Below are positions 1-12,360 of a DNA stretch of 64,000 nt, one piece after another. The notes beneath the pieces were generated by a model. It was given only the letters and a program-made list of their open reading frames with translations. It made no database searches and was not told where the DNA came from. Every line of letters starts with the position of its first letter. Position 1 is the first letter of the stretch. Origin of the DNA: Melampsora larici-populina 98AG31 (Eukaryota; Basidiomycota; Pucciniomycetes; Pucciniales; Melampsoraceae); NCBI RefSeq assembly GCF_000204055.1, contig NW_006768842.1, forward strand, positions 272,397 to 336,396. The letters run 5' to 3'. The position numbers and the translations under genes are program-made.

Positions 1-636
1 GTTAACTATGCAGAAACTTACTGGTACTCAGGCTTCTTCAAATCCTGCCTCTCTCAACCGACCCTTAGTCCCACCTCATCCACTATCTCAGAGTCATATC
101 ATTCCATCAACATCTATGGCCGACAACGGAGTTCCACCACCTCCCAAAGTGATGCTGAAGCGAAAGAAAAAGAAACGCTCTCAAAGTCAACGCTCCAGAC
201 ATTCATCACAGGCATCTTCATCATCAGATAGTGATTATGAAATGGTTGCGCAAGAGATGGAACAGGAGGAAGATTCCGAGAATACCAACAATCCGCATTC
301 AAGACCAGGAGGGGTACAACAAGGAATTGAAAATAGAATAGAGCCGGTTGATACGGCTCAGAAGAAACTTGAGCAAGGTGGGCCGATGTCGAATGCTCCT
401 CAAGACTCGCGCATCACCGGCACAGTCTCACCGGCTCCTGCCAGAGGTGCCAGTTTGGTCGATATTCCTGCACCATCTCCCAAAGTAATTCCAATGCGTG
501 AGTCATTTGAGTAGATATGACTCAATTCGGTCTCACCCACTGTATCTTTCCTGCATGCCAACATCCTATAGGCCCGCCCCTCAAGCGAAAATCCAGCTCG
601 CAAGCTGACTCGACAGACGGGACAGATAGTGAATGA
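1..636 (+). CDS. C-terminal part of an unrecognised Ser/Lys-rich protein (gene cut by the window edge)
   Basis: The frame is open from the first bases, so the gene probably begins upstream of the window. I read two exons, up to 497 and 572-636, joined across a 74-base intron (GTGAGT donor, TATAG acceptor). The second exon ends at TGA 634-636. The protein is low in complexity: a Pro-rich stretch, a basic cluster LKRKKKKR that could be a nuclear localisation signal, then Ser runs, an acidic segment (EMEQEEDSEN) and Pro/Ala-rich sequence. The last exon adds another basic and Ser/Asp-rich tail (PPLKRKSSSQADSTDGTDSE). I recognise no catalytic domain. A nuclear protein is a guess from the basic cluster only. 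The first in-frame ATG in the window (position 8) need not be the true start. Confidence 0.5.
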
Positions 637-1753
637 AATCTTTCAGAACTGTCTCTACACGAGGCCTGCAGCGTATGAGAACATGCACGGAATTTGAAAC
701 ACTTAGTAAGACTCGGATGGTGTATGTCTATGGTGAATTGCGGATATCATGACTTGGCTCTACAAACTCCTATCAGATTATTGAAGGTTTTGTAACCCAT
801 TAGTTGATCACACTTCAACCTGTACTCGGTTCCTTAGATCTTGTTTATGGTGTACTATTTGTTCTGAAATCCACGTGTAATCATCTCAGTATATCATATT
901 GACTCAATCCCAGTGTGGCGTGAAGTAGAGGCACAAGTCTCAAAGAATCTGAATACGCAGCAGGAATGAAACTGAAATATCAGGAGAAGCTGCGAAAGAG
1001 ATATTTTTGACTTGCTTCAGAGCTATTTGGCAAATTTTATTCCTATGGCCACCTTAATTCAGACTGAAGACCATGTAGTGACCAATGAAAAAAACATCAT
1101 TTTAAGTTGAGCTTGATCTCTGTTCTACAATTCCTTCCTTGCTCAATTCTCTCAAGCTTGAAAAATCACACGTCGAAGATCAATAATTCAATACTAAGAA
1201 ATACTGCAGATTTTTAATTTTTCTAAATAATTAACAAGAGGAATACAAGTCAATTAGATTTGAACAGGATATCGGTCGGTTTTCCGCGCATGGGTTTCGT
1301 TGAACATTAGCAAATCTAGGTCAATCCAAAATGAACGTTATTTGCAATTAATGGAACTACTCGAGTACTCCACTGTTTTCGCTTATGGATGGAACTGATG
1401 AGGCTATAGACCAATAACTATATATATATTACGAAATTATAATTTCTATTGGGATATGGGTGAGAAACGCGCAAAGCCTTTACCAGTGATGCTACCATCC
1501 AGATTCCAATTTGGTTTAGATTGAGAGATGATCCTTGGCTAGGATATGTTGCCATAGGTCATGTCGGGCTCTTGAGATGGGCAAGAGTATCGTTCAGTTC
1601 TTGAATTTGAATTTGAACCCATTCCAGACATGTTGTACTATTTAATGATTTCATTCAAGCCATCATTTGGAGAAAGCCAGCCCAGAATAGAACGCTCAGT
1701 CGTTTGCAATCGGCATAAACACAAGCATGATATGATAGGAATAACAAGAGATC
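637..1753. other. Intergenic, no gene seen
   Basis: This stretch lies between the 3' end of the plus-strand gene and the 3' end of the minus-strand nucleoporin gene, so it should hold two convergent 3' ends. It is AT-rich with a short TA run near 1422-1431. I see no ORF with recognisable content and no repeat. Confidence 0.6.
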
Positions 1754-4663
1754 TCACCCTTGAACAAGCCTGTGCTGGATATCTTGGATTTGCTTGTCGC
1801 CAAGTTTGCCTTGTGTGGTTCCCCGAGTCCATTCGAGCTGTAAATGCTCAGGTAGCTTTTTCACAGCTTGATTGATAGACTGAAGATCAGCCTTCATCTA
1901 ATCAAATTCAGTAATTGTATCAGTTACGATTCTGAAATGATCATTGTCGAAAATAATGAATTGATACCTTTTCGACTTCGGCAAATAATCCACTTCGCGA
2001 GCCAGTCTTCTCCTCGCACCCCACTTCTGTTTTCATACGCCGCAATTCCGAAAACCATCGGCGCTCTCCCTCACTGAGAGTAGGATTGACTCGGTCGGTG
2101 AGGCGTTGTAAGATATCGTCACTTCGCTCGAGAAGTTTCTTTTGGAAATCAGTGATGCGAGTTATCCGGGCTTCAGTGCCCGTGGAAAGGGGAGACTGAT
2201 CAGCGAACCGAGCCAAGGTCTCTTGAGCAGAAAATGTGCGGCTCAGCTGCCTTTCGTACTCCCGTATCTGAAGCTTCAGCCGATCTTGAGTTTCATTGGC
2301 AGCCTCAATCACCCCTCGTATTTGCCTATCGAGTTCGTTGTTCACTTCCACAATGAATCTGAATGACTTTGAGTCCGTGGAATTCAAATCCTGGGGTATT
2401 TTGATCTTTGAAAGACTTGATGGCATTGGTTGTCCGTTCAGCAATCGGCTGGGTATCCATGGCTTTGCTAGTAAGCTTGTATAAAAGCGACGATCAGATT
2501 GACCCGCGTTAATTCTTGGTGGCGCAGCTACAGGTTTCTTTCCTGCGAATGGATATGATGAAGCGCCGCCAGTTTCTGGGGTTGCAGAACCACTACCAGC
2601 GAGTGGCAAGCGAAGAGGGAGACTTGAAACAGGTCGGTGGCGTAGTGGATGGAGTAAAACTTGAAGGTCATCGAATATGGATAACAAAGCGTAGCCTAGA
2701 TAGGCATCATCGATCACAGCTAAACACTGAACCCCCAATGGGGCAGATATCGACTCCGTTGATGGTTGATCGGAAGGGGCGGTTTTGATCACCCACCTCA
2801 CATCAGCGCCACCTAGACCCCCAATGGTATGTTGGATGTCGCTTGATCGGATTGATCCTGTCGTAGTATATTCTTGAAATAGCCTTGTTAAAGGATCGAT
2901 CCATCGAAACATTGAGATAGCTTGCACTCCAAAGCGATGCCAAAGGAAGACCACGTCGGGGTGTCTAGTATCTTTGACAAAGCGAACACCACCCGAAGTT
3001 TCATGGGAAACCACAGGACCAAAAGGATTTGGAGCGCTTTGAACATCACCAGGCAATTGTAAATCGATCGTCTCATGGGTAATCAAGGCAGGTAATATGA
3101 CTTCTGTCTCATATGTCATCTTATTTATTGGAAGTGATTGCCAGTATGGCTCGACTTTGTCAACCTCGATATGGACATCGACACGATTTTGATATGCTAT
3201 CATGAAAACCCCAACACTGCTCGCTGAGGGATCGAACTCAGATTGACCGGTACCAGAAGACGCTTGATATCTGATATGAATCAGATCAGAAGCAAGTTCC
3301 TCACTTTCAGGATCAAGCTCGATAGGTGACGGTTGCATAAGGAATGGACCCTGTCTCAAGGGTCTAGCTTTGAGCATCCCGTAAAGGTCTATCAATTCGT
3401 CCTTTGAGCGCAGGTTACTGGAGGCTCCGTTTGGTTGGGACTGTGAGAGTTTTTCGATTGCATTGAGAAAATCGAGAGAATAATATAGTGATTTTTGGAG
3501 AATACGTATATCTTGAGATTCTTCTGCACGCGGACTGGACTTCGATAGGGCCTCGAGTTTTGTGGTTAAGAAGAACAGCAGAGAGCTCTTGTAGGTTATA
3601 GGAAGGAGACTATTACCACAAGCAAGGCAAAATATGTGAACAGCAACCTCGCAAGATACGACTCCATCATCTTGACGGATCTGAAGGACCTCGGAGAGGA
3701 TAAAGAAAGATGGTCTACTAACGCGTTTCGAGGTAGGTACGGACAGATAGCATACAGGTCGCCGTTCTCCATCAAGCCGTACAAAGTCATCGGTCCCCAG
3801 TCTCCGATCCCTGTTCCGAAGCACATGGACACCGCATTCGTCGCCGAAACGTCTTCGGCAGAGAAAGTGCCTTCTCGTCGATTTCGTGCGAGGTTTTGCG
3901 GCCCTGATGACTCCCCCCGAGTGCGAGAAGATATAGAAGGTGAATCAGCCGTGCCTAACATGCGGGCTACCAATCCTTCGTGCGTTTCAGTCATTTCTCC
4001 TGTGTTTTGATCGATGGTATGGTGAGGTAGAATGCCAAGGGGAGAATTGAAGTCTAAGATCTGCGTAGGTCTCTTGCTATCCCTCGTGATATCATATTCG
4101 TGGACCATTCCATTCGAGTAGAGAGCCAAAAGTGTACCAGCTCGATAACTCAATCCGTGCCACAAAACTTTGACAACACGCATCTTGGAAAACGCCATTG
4201 ATGTCATTTCGTCTCCTACTAGACTTGATTCTCCAACCGATAACGTCTCGCAATCAAGGTAGAAGCTCGTGTCGATATGTTCATCAAGTCGAGGCAAAGC
4301 AATGACGCAAATATCGAAGTCTGAACAAATAGCCAAAAGTTGAGATGTTGGGTTGGGAACCAATTGAGTGATCGGACCCTTCGGAAAGCTCATTGAAACA
4401 CTGGGCTTGAGAACCTTATAGCTGCCCTGTGGTTCGTTCGGGTTGTGAGAGCTCGCTGCTGACTTGTACTTAGCCATGGACGTCAAACGTAACTCGTTTC
4501 CGTAAGCGACAACCAGATCATTTTGATTTATCTTGACTGCAATCAACTTTGAGGAAGACGATGACTCGAGCATCCTTTCCTTTCCGTTTGAAGGTGACCC
4601 AGATGAGAAAACTGGATGATCGGGAAAGCTGGCCATCCAGCCTTCAGCTGTGTCGACTTGCAT
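1754..4663 (-). CDS. NUP82: Nup82/Nup88-type nucleoporin
   Basis: Structural protein of the cytoplasmic face of the nuclear pore; in yeast it holds Nup159 and Nsp1 for mRNA export. The N-terminal half looks like the Nup82 beta-propeller: the segments KVLWHGLSYRAGTLLALYS, VHEYDI and MTLYGLMENGDLYAICPYLP match the family pattern of a 'WHPLS...LVVLT.DG.LRLYD' blade and a 'GDVYALCPFLP' blade. The C-terminal part (about 2000-2300) is helical and charged, with RVNPTLSEGERRWFSEL, as in the Nup82 coiled coil. The start used is ATG 4661-4663, the first in the frame. An intron must lie near 3550-3700, where the reading frame changes; its exact ends are unresolved. A last intron (1898-1967) joins a 48-codon coiled-coil exon, 1754-1897, with TGA at 1754-1756. 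The next gene on the same strand ends about 1 kb upstream. Confidence 0.8.
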
Positions 4664-4992
4664 GATCAATGACTTTTTGGCGATGGGATCAGAGCTTTGA
4701 GTCGAAATTTTTCTGTCCTTCAGCTGGGTCAATGTGAATTATTATTTGCATTCAAATGATATCGCGTCCGATCGAGTTGATGATAAGAGGATGAAAGATC
4801 TTTACAAGAGTGAAGTTGAAAGTACTGTGAGAGGGCGACTAAATTTTTATTCGGATCCTTCCTGACCGTTTGTATGCGTCATGCGGACCGTGCCTGACTC
4901 GAGTCCGACGCCTTCCACTTCGTCAAGTTGACCCGACTCGCTCGTTCCCGAACAATAACATGTGTTAGTTTGATGGCTTGCAGTCCTTATGC

Positions 4993-5023
<31 letters not shown>

Positions 5024-5677
5024 GTCCATAAAGTTCATTCTTTATAACATGCCATTTTGAATCCTTCTGAAGAGGATAGTATTATCATTGTGATTTCAAA
5101 ACCCCTGCAAAGTCTTCAAAATTGCGGCTCTGCTCGCACGTTGGGATAACTTGAGCTTAGGAGGGTCTCAAAAATTCCATCAGCAAAATGTAAATGTGAC
5201 ATGCTCACTGAAGACCATCATCAATGCCAGTCCCACTGTGGATATCTGTACTGGGGTTCTCAAAGCGCTTATCTACGAAATCAGTCCTACAAGATGGCCC
5301 AAGTCATCAAGAGGGTTATAGGGTATCTGCCCATTGTTGATTAAATACAATGTGATGTTTAGGTTGATTTGGCATTATTATAAATTGGATGATTGAATGT
5401 CATTGAGTGAGACGCAAGATTGAATGAGTAAGAAAGAGTCAAAAATATGTCCAATGGTGTTTACTATGTTCAATGGAAAGATTGGGTATAAGGTGATCTA
5501 TATACTTGATATACAATATAAGGGTAACTTGCATATGTAAAATCTAACGTGATAACCTGCGCATTAATGAAGAAGAGATAGAGTGACGAGATAGCAGTGA
5601 CATTCGCTAGGAATCAATAATAGCAAGCTTATCCTTTTAATCAAGAAGATGTAAAAAAGGCATCAATCGGTTTTCTA
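4664..5677. other. Intergenic with a long A tract
   Basis: This is the presumed promoter side of the nucleoporin gene and the 3' side of the next minus-strand gene. It contains an uninterrupted A run at about 4998-5022, flanked by CTTATGCACTTTT on one side and a near-inverted copy (AAAAGTCCATAAAG) on the other. A similar CCTTATGCACTTT plus A-run arrangement, on the minus strand, occurs at about 12203-12232. It may be a short interspersed repeat or a processed-RNA tail. No gene seen. Confidence 0.5.
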
Positions 5678-8321
5678 TCATTGGCCATCTCCAGGTTGCT
5701 TGAGATATTCAATTTTAGTCAATTTTTCGTCAATTCCAAAAAAGTTTCTTCGATTTAGAATCCATCCAGCAACTGATGAATGACCCTGTGAAGTTGAAAA
5801 ACATCATCAGAAACGTTGAAAAGATGCGATAAAACCTATTGTAAAGAACATAAGACTTACATCGCCATAGAAGAAAGCCGAACGCATGATGAGGCACTGT
5901 TCTACAATCGCCAATGTGTCTGTGAATGGAGCGCTAAATCCGAGGTCTGCTTTGTCGGTCTCATCTAACAAGTCATTCAATAGGACCACGTTTTTCGTTC
6001 TCAAAAAGGCGATCTCTTCTTTTGATCGAACATTTGTGGCGAGATAAAAACTATCGTAGGTAAACAGTCAAGGCAAGACGAGTTAGAATTTTAATGACGA
6101 AGAATGGTTTGACCACTTGGTACTTACGGATCTTCAGTTCTAGGTGCTTCTAAACTGGTGTCATAAGCCTTGTGAGCGGGTGATAAGAGTCCTGTTTCTG
6201 ATTTCAATAGAGCCACTGATGCATTGATATTTGATTCTATGCGATCGTACTGCTTCGTGATGTTCTGTAACACAAAGACCCATGTTGAAACATGAATACT
6301 TGGCCTTTTATCATAGCAAGAAGGCTAGTGCGGTGACTGACCTTGGCAGTCCACTGATATGCAATAAAATCACCTCTTCTCATGTGACCAGCTCTCCAAG
6401 CCCTCCCTTGACACCGCTCACGCATCCTCTTTTCTAACTTGGCAGCAACTCGGTCATACAAGTCTGGGGGTCTCATGGCGGTTCGAACCAGCTTCTCAAA
6501 GTTTTGACGGCCCTCGAGGGTGGTCCAGAGCATTGAACCTGGTGGGAAACCGTTGTGGAGTTCACCCTACGTTCAAAATTGGGAATCAGCGTTAGCGTAG
6601 AGGATTACCACACTTTGTACACAAGTACTGACTTCGATGTGCAAGATGGATTCGTCGTAGGCGTGTAACTCATCCCACCATCCTATCATGGTTTCAACCT
6701 TGCGAAAGTATTTGGTAGGGCCATAAGGAGCCTTCATCCACCATCCATCTAGTCTGTGATATCATGTCATCAGCAAATGAGTATCTGCTTTACTGATCTT
6801 GTGCCATGATGTGCGCGAGATCAAGAAAGACCTACGTATACCCATAGGCAGTGCGATACCCATGCGAAGCAATACAACGTTCCAGGAGATCATTATCGTG
6901 ATGGGAAAGTTCACCGGTCATCTGATCACCCTGGATCAAATCGTCATTCCAAGAAGGAAAGCTTGTAAGATCTTGAGCAGGTTTTGACGAGTCGCGTTTT
7001 TGTCGAAACCTGGGTTGCAATTGATCTACTTTTTGTAAAGTGGCTTGACATTTTTGAATTACTTTGAGAGGAATTGATGAAGAAAGTGTGACATTTGTAT
7101 CATCTTTTGGGATGAGCGGTTCAACTGGTAGAGGTAGTCGATCAAGCACTGTTGTAGAGAAGTTTGTAAACTTTCTATATCACCGATGACACAAACGCTG
7201 TTAATGATCGTAATTGACGATGATAATGTGTCGATATCTAAGCACAGCCACTCACGCATTCGCGATCTTGCGATAAGATAGGCCATTGTTGTTGTGTTCG
7301 GACCACTTGCCGCTAGATTGCCCAAGAAGAGATGCATGCTTGGTCCCCGGGGAAGTCAATTGCAAAAATTCGGGGAGGCTGATTGAGCTGTTCCAATTGA
7401 ATTGAAGGTACGGTAAATCGAGCATAACCTGTCAGAACAAATCCTGATAAGTTCAAGGCTACAATATTTCAATGCGCACTGAGAATTTCTTCGTAGCGAA
7501 ATTACATACATCCAGTGGTAAAACCCATCCTTTCCAGTTTTGACTGGGTAGGAGTGGGCTTAGTATATTCGTGCCCTCATCCGGGTCGGGGTACTGTGAC
7601 CGGTTAGACACGGCTATCGAACACGACTATGAATAAAAAGTCTAAAAAATTCGAGGGTGGGTATTACTGACTTGAAAGATCGACAGGAACCCCATGAACG
7701 AACATTGGTGTCAGTTTTGCGCAAACCTCACTGAGTGAGTGATCAAAAAAATGCTTCAGCCTAAAAGTTTCAGTCATGGTGCCCAATAAAGTGATATACT
7801 AACTCATCAAAATCGCAGCCAGTTGCGTAAGTGAAACCAGGGAGGACCAGCTCTCTTCCTAGTAGGTTTGCAATCAATAATCCGGTCTCTATAGTATATC
7901 GCACGTTGTTCCACCCTAACCAGGGTCTTGAGAGTAGAAAGTTGTCGGAGGAGGAGAATCAGATTGGTGACAATGTACGATCGTGTGTACAAAGTTCAAA
8001 GACTCACGTCCAATCTCTCACAAGGAATTTTCGATCTTTGATCGGCTTGGAAGGTGGTGGTTTGTATGCCAATGAGCCCAGCGAAGAACTAAATGCATCG
8101 GGATTTTTGGAAGCGCCAAGCTTGGTAAGTCGGCGAGAATCATGGGACCAAGTGGAAAGTGTTGCACTTTCAAATCGGGAGAGCCATGTAATCATCAAGG
8201 TTAAAAAAGTAAAACAGGCGATCAGAAGAACTGTTGATTTGAAGGTTAATCGGCGTGGTAAACTCCGAATGTAGGACGTCGTGGCCGGCCGATTGAGTAG
8301 CGGATATTGGGTGGAATCCAT
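5678..8321 (-). CDS. O-fucosyltransferase-like type II membrane glycosyltransferase
   Basis: Likely a GDP-fucose-dependent O-fucosyltransferase-like protein of the secretory pathway (GT65/GT68-like fold). ATG 8319-8321 opens a short cytosolic tail followed by a hydrophobic segment (VLLIACFTFLTLMITWL), typical of a Golgi type II anchor. Exon 1 is 8008-8321. Exon 2 (7804-7926) gives WNNVRYTIETGLLIANLLGR and LVLPGFTYATGCDFDE, the family's N-terminal 'GGWNNQR...A..L.R.LVLP' motif. Further on come LDGWWMKAPYGP, the hallmark GHMRRGDF donor-binding motif (about 6370-6400), and near the end VEQCLIMRSAFFYGD joined to GHSSVAGWILNRRNFFG, the usual C-terminal motif. There are about eleven exons; the last is 5678 to about 5785 with TGA at 5678-5680. 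The substrate and the identity of the sugar donor are not shown by the sequence. Confidence 0.77.
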
Positions 8322-10228
8322 TTGATATGCGAGGTTGAGATTGTCTTGATTGATGATGATGAATGAACGGTCGTAGACTTTTGGAAGAAGTTCTTCAAGA
8401 AAGTTGCCAATAGTTTGCGGTCTGTTGATTTGTGCGAGTACGGTACAGGTCGGCCTCCAAGAAGTATGGCGGACGCCTGAGGCAGAGCCAACTACGATGT
8501 GCCTGACCAAGCGGGACCAACCGTCAAATGTTTCTATGAACCAAGGCACAACTGTTTGTGTATAGTTCTTGAAGCCGCCGAGGTCGTTCGGCCTGAGTTG
8601 GTAAAATTGATAATCTGCGGAAACCCAGGACACGGCAAGACTTGCGATAGACCGGGAACGGCTGGAATGAATAAGTTTTTTGGCCGATTGACTGACTTTC
8701 AATTGCAGTGCCCAGTGATGTTTAAAGAGAAGTGCGGCAAAAATGTGAAGGACGCTCTCAACCAGAGTTATATATGAACAATAGGTGGCTGAGAAGGTGC
8801 AGCGGCAAACTTAACAGTACAGCGGGGACAGATTTCGCAGGATAATAGAGAGAAGGCGCAGATTCGAGCGATTCGTTATTACTATTTTGTCGATATGGTA
8901 CTCGTTTTACCAGATTTTTCACGTTTTCGCTTGCAAAGTAGACAAAGGAAAGAATCCGGAGCTTCATGGAATTCGTGAGCCTTAAGTTCAGAAAACGCCT
9001 AAAATACAAATTTCTCTTCATCAAAGCATTGCTTATACTTTTGGATTTTTTGAAAAAGTTTTAGAAAGCCTTTCCTGAGAAGCACATCTTACTGAAAATA
9101 ATTAAAATTTGAAGCGCTGGGACGCAATAGTACAGAAAATCATAGGCACTTTTTGGTCAACTTGAACCCCTTGAAGTTGTACGATGAGTTGTGACTCGTG
9201 AACATTGCACAGCACCGCAGGGCAGTGTGCTGACTGTCTGACGATTCGAGTCACACGCCCCTACCCGCTGGGATGTGAGAAAATGGTGTGAGAGACACGA
9301 TGTTGTTGTTGAGGACAGCACTGGTGGAATCCTTTCTTTCATTGACATTTTCAGACTTGCAGGTTGCACGTACCTTCAAAAAATTGTGGTAGCTCATCAC
9401 TTTCTCTCCCCTTTGCGCCGTTCGCTAGCGCCAGATCCGGTTACACATGAATGCTACGAATGCATGTGTACTTCACAAATGGAGCCTGGAAATGTATGTA
9501 CCGTCTGAGTCTCGCTAATCTGGTTTTCTCTGGCGCCCTCCGGAATATCATACCTTAAAGCCTCATCACAGCACATCCCACAGGCTCACAGCCCCATACA
9601 GAGTTTGAACCTTGCTCCGAGGCCAAAACCTCAGGGGAACCGGGACGACCTCGCTGGCATATCTTGGTCTCAAAAGACATGTATTCAACATACTGTGAGG
9701 TTAAAGATATATTCAAGATGCGATTATTGGTGTAAAGGACCTCAAGAATTGGCAAAGATTTGCACGTCGACTTACTTGCCACACGTCGGTTTTGCTAATG
9801 GAGAAGTTATGTGTAGCATCAGATTCCATGCCTTGGTGCTCAACATTTGCTTTATGGAATGAGTAAGTCCTGTACCGTGATTTGATGATTTACCCAGACT
9901 ATCAGTAAAATGGTTACATGCAAGGAAACTTAAAAGGAGGGGACATTGAGGGACATTGCTAGGCAGTCCAGTACATCAATTATGCACCAAACCTAAAGGT
10001 AGAATGCAAGCAAAACAACTCACTTTGGGCCTTTCGTTTACTCTCAGTGTTGATACAGATACGATATATAAACAAATATGCGAAAAGGAATATCAAGCCT
10101 CTTTCTTGGCACGCTTCAAAGCAATCACTCTGACTCGCCCGGATCTTCATCGCAGTTTGAGCTACAATGCACCAGGATACACCACGTCAGTACTGAGCGA
10201 GTGAGAAGATTGTCATGAAGTGGAGCAC
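8322..10228. other. Intergenic, no gene seen
   Basis: About 1.9 kb lies between the start of the fucosyltransferase-like gene and the end of REV7. The ORFs here are short, lack recognisable motifs and show no convincing splice structure. The region near 9200-9300 is somewhat richer in GC. Nothing else was supported. Confidence 0.5.
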
Positions 10229-11137
10229 TTACACATAGGTTGCTTGGGTAGTGATACGATGGACCGAAGTTGTAAGGCTATGGATTGGAACCTGCAAGGA
10301 CCGCAATCATCAATTAGTACATTTTTATTATCTAGTCGCCCAAAGGTGATGATTCTTCTGCGTACCTGACACGCTGACGCAGCTATGATGTGTGGATTGC
10401 TCTGACTCCAATGTTCTGGAATAGGTTCACTTTTGTCCACGTAACTAAGGATAGTGAAGGAACCTATGCAAAGTAACCATGATCAGCCTTCAAGGTTTTG
10501 ACACAAATACACCCAGGCCAGAATACCTACATTCGTTAGGTTTGAGTTCAGGTAGGAAAGTCACAGAAGAAAAGATTTGACGAAAGATCTGCAAGGCTTC
10601 GGCTTGCATATCATGATCAGAGCGAGTTAATTCGATTTGAGTTGATGGTTCAGCATTGGAATCTGATTCTGATAAGACACTATCTTCCGAGGCACCGATC
10701 TCAAACTGCCAACGTTCCACAGTTTGTTGTGAATCTTTTGAAACCAAAGCCAACACTACCCTTGAAACTTTTCCATTCTCGAGCCACGCTAACAAATTCA
10801 ACAATGTAGATGATCATCAATAACGATCACAGTTCGGACTGAAAGACATCTTTATCAAAGGAATCAGTCGAATACGTTTAAGCTGAGTTGTGGTACGTTT
10901 GATGTAACTCTTCAAGTCTGGATCGACTAACATCGGTAAATGGATATCGTAACGTGGTTGCCATTTGAAATCTTCTTTTGGATATATCGATCTGAGCCCT
11001 AGGATAGCATTGAAGGCGTAGTATAGAAATTCGCACACGATAGCAGTTGAATGAAAGACATTCGTCTTGACTTTGACCACGCGATCGCGAGCGTTAGGGA
11101 CCCGACGAGCTGCTCGAATCGGTTTGGCGAGTGGCAT
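10229..11137 (-). CDS. REV7: HORMA-domain protein Rev7 (MAD2L2)
   Basis: Regulatory subunit of DNA polymerase zeta in translesion synthesis and a HORMA adaptor in chromosome biology. Exon 1 (from ATG 11135-11137) has VCEFLYYAFNAILGLRSIYP followed by the DPDLKSYI segment, matching the HORMA opening 'EFLE.A.H.ILY.R..YP...F' and 'HPEL..YI'. Exon 2 (to 10531) has WLENGKVSRVVLALVSKD, VERWQFEIG and LQIFRQIFSSVTFLPELKPN. Exon 3 (10366-10463) gives FTILSYVDKSEPIPEHW. Exon 4 (10229-10291) gives VPIHSLTTSVHRITTQATYV and ends at TAA 10229-10231. Introns 2 and 3 are clear GT-AG. Intron 1 is short and its limits near 10805-10845 are uncertain (GTGATC donor, TTAG acceptor would keep frame with a 42-base intron). 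Exon 2 carries a Ser/Asp/Glu-rich insertion between the two HORMA strands. Confidence 0.85.
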
Positions 11138-11956
11138 GTTGATAGAGAATAAACTAAGGCTTCAAGCTAGTTAACAATCACGCATCAAAGAAGTTGCAAA
11201 GCGAAAGAAGGATCCCACAGGATTTCGATGGAGATCTACAATAAGGTTTCCGCACCTCGTCTTGACTCGATGCGCGTCCAAAGTCACACTCAGGGGCGGC
11301 TGCGCTGGACATGCGTCGGCGCGCCCGGATCTGCCAATTTCTGAAAGGAAGCACGAGGGTTGCACGAAATGTGAGGCTTCAGCGCTATCCTTCAACATAC
11401 GATGGTGACAAACTTATACATCGTATGCTCGCTCTCGTAATTTGCACGTAGAGGCATCTGGGCTCTGAACAAAGCAATCGCTTAACCACGCGTGGTGAGG
11501 GGCTCACTTAAGCTTAAATATTAAGGCAGTGTAGCTCGAAGAAGTATGGCACTGCAGCCTGAAGGTGCAAGATGTCATCAAGGAGAAAATCTCATCGCAC
11601 GTTAAGTTTTATTAAGCTGAATGAGAATGAAACTTTGATAACAATGATTTGATCACAAAGAACCTAAACAGATTGAGATGATGGCGTAACATGAAGGAGA
11701 AAAAAAATTGATTAAGCTGAAGGATGAAAATAAAACCTTGACAACAAGTAAAGCAGGTCTCTGAGTTAAATTGAGTTGAGGGCGTAAAGCAATTAGGGAA
11801 CAAGCCTAGAGAAACTGGATTAAAAAACAATTAACTCCCTAAGATGGATGATGGGATGGTTTCAAATGTGTTAGATTCTGGATAAAGGGAAAGTCAATTA
11901 TGATGAGAAGACGTATCATTACCATTTCGGGGTGAGTGATTACACAAGTTCATGAT
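11138..11956. other. Intergenic upstream of REV7
   Basis: Holds the presumed REV7 promoter and little else that I can name. Two loosely similar A-rich blocks (about 11610-11690 and 11700-11790) share TTAAGCTGAA and related words, suggesting an old short duplication. No gene or RNA recognised. Confidence 0.45.
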
Positions 11957-12190
11957 TTAAATTTGTTTGGTGTCCTACAAACAGCACAAGAGGATATGAG
12001 TAAGGAGTTCGTTGGGAGTGCGCATAGGGGATCACACTCACCGCCTTGAGTTCTTGATCTGAAAGTAGGCTAAGACTGTTCCCGATCCCTCCCACAAGAC
12101 CACCAACATCGCTCACTAAACCTCCTACCGCTTGACCGACACCACTCACGAGGCCACCAACACCTCCTAAGAGACCACCTAAGATGCCCG
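11957..12190 (-). CDS. Gly/Val/Leu-rich small protein, 3' part only
   Basis: I read an exon from about 12190 down to 12042 encoding regularly spaced Gly-Gly-Leu and Gly-Gly-Val units (for example GILGGLLGGVGGLVSGVGQ), then LSLLSDQELKA. A GTGAGT donor at 12041 and a TTGTAG acceptor join an 18-base last exon (11957-11974) that adds DTKQI and a TAA stop at 11957-11959. Rust and other fungal genomes carry many short secreted Gly/Leu-rich repeat proteins of unknown role, and this resembles them. The 5' end is lost: upstream on the minus strand the frame runs into an A tract (12203-12219) and then into the tail of the LINE. It may be a gene broken by that insertion, or chance open sequence. Confidence 0.35.
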
Positions 12191-12360
12191 TGTAGTGATT
12201 TTTTTTTTTTTTTTTTAAAGTGCATAAGGCTGTATTGCATAAACACTAGCTGAACAAGTTAGGAAAATGGAGACTTATACCTTGGAGAGACGGCATTTAG
12301 TCATAGCAGTAGTTCGGATGTCTTTAGATCTGGGGATTTGTTCTTCTTTTTTTTTTTTTT

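Noticed and set aside
4998..5022. Long A tract considered as a LINE tail
   Set aside because: No LINE coding sequence or target duplication flanks it; it is recorded only as a possible short repeat.
7831..8274. 147-codon plus-strand ORF
   Set aside because: It is the antisense of exons 1 and 2 of the fucosyltransferase-like gene, whose minus-strand motifs are clear.
8499..8777. Plus-strand ORF of 92 codons upstream of the fucosyltransferase-like gene
   Set aside because: It has no recognisable motif and partly overlaps the open minus-strand frame upstream of the chosen ATG; nothing supports translation.
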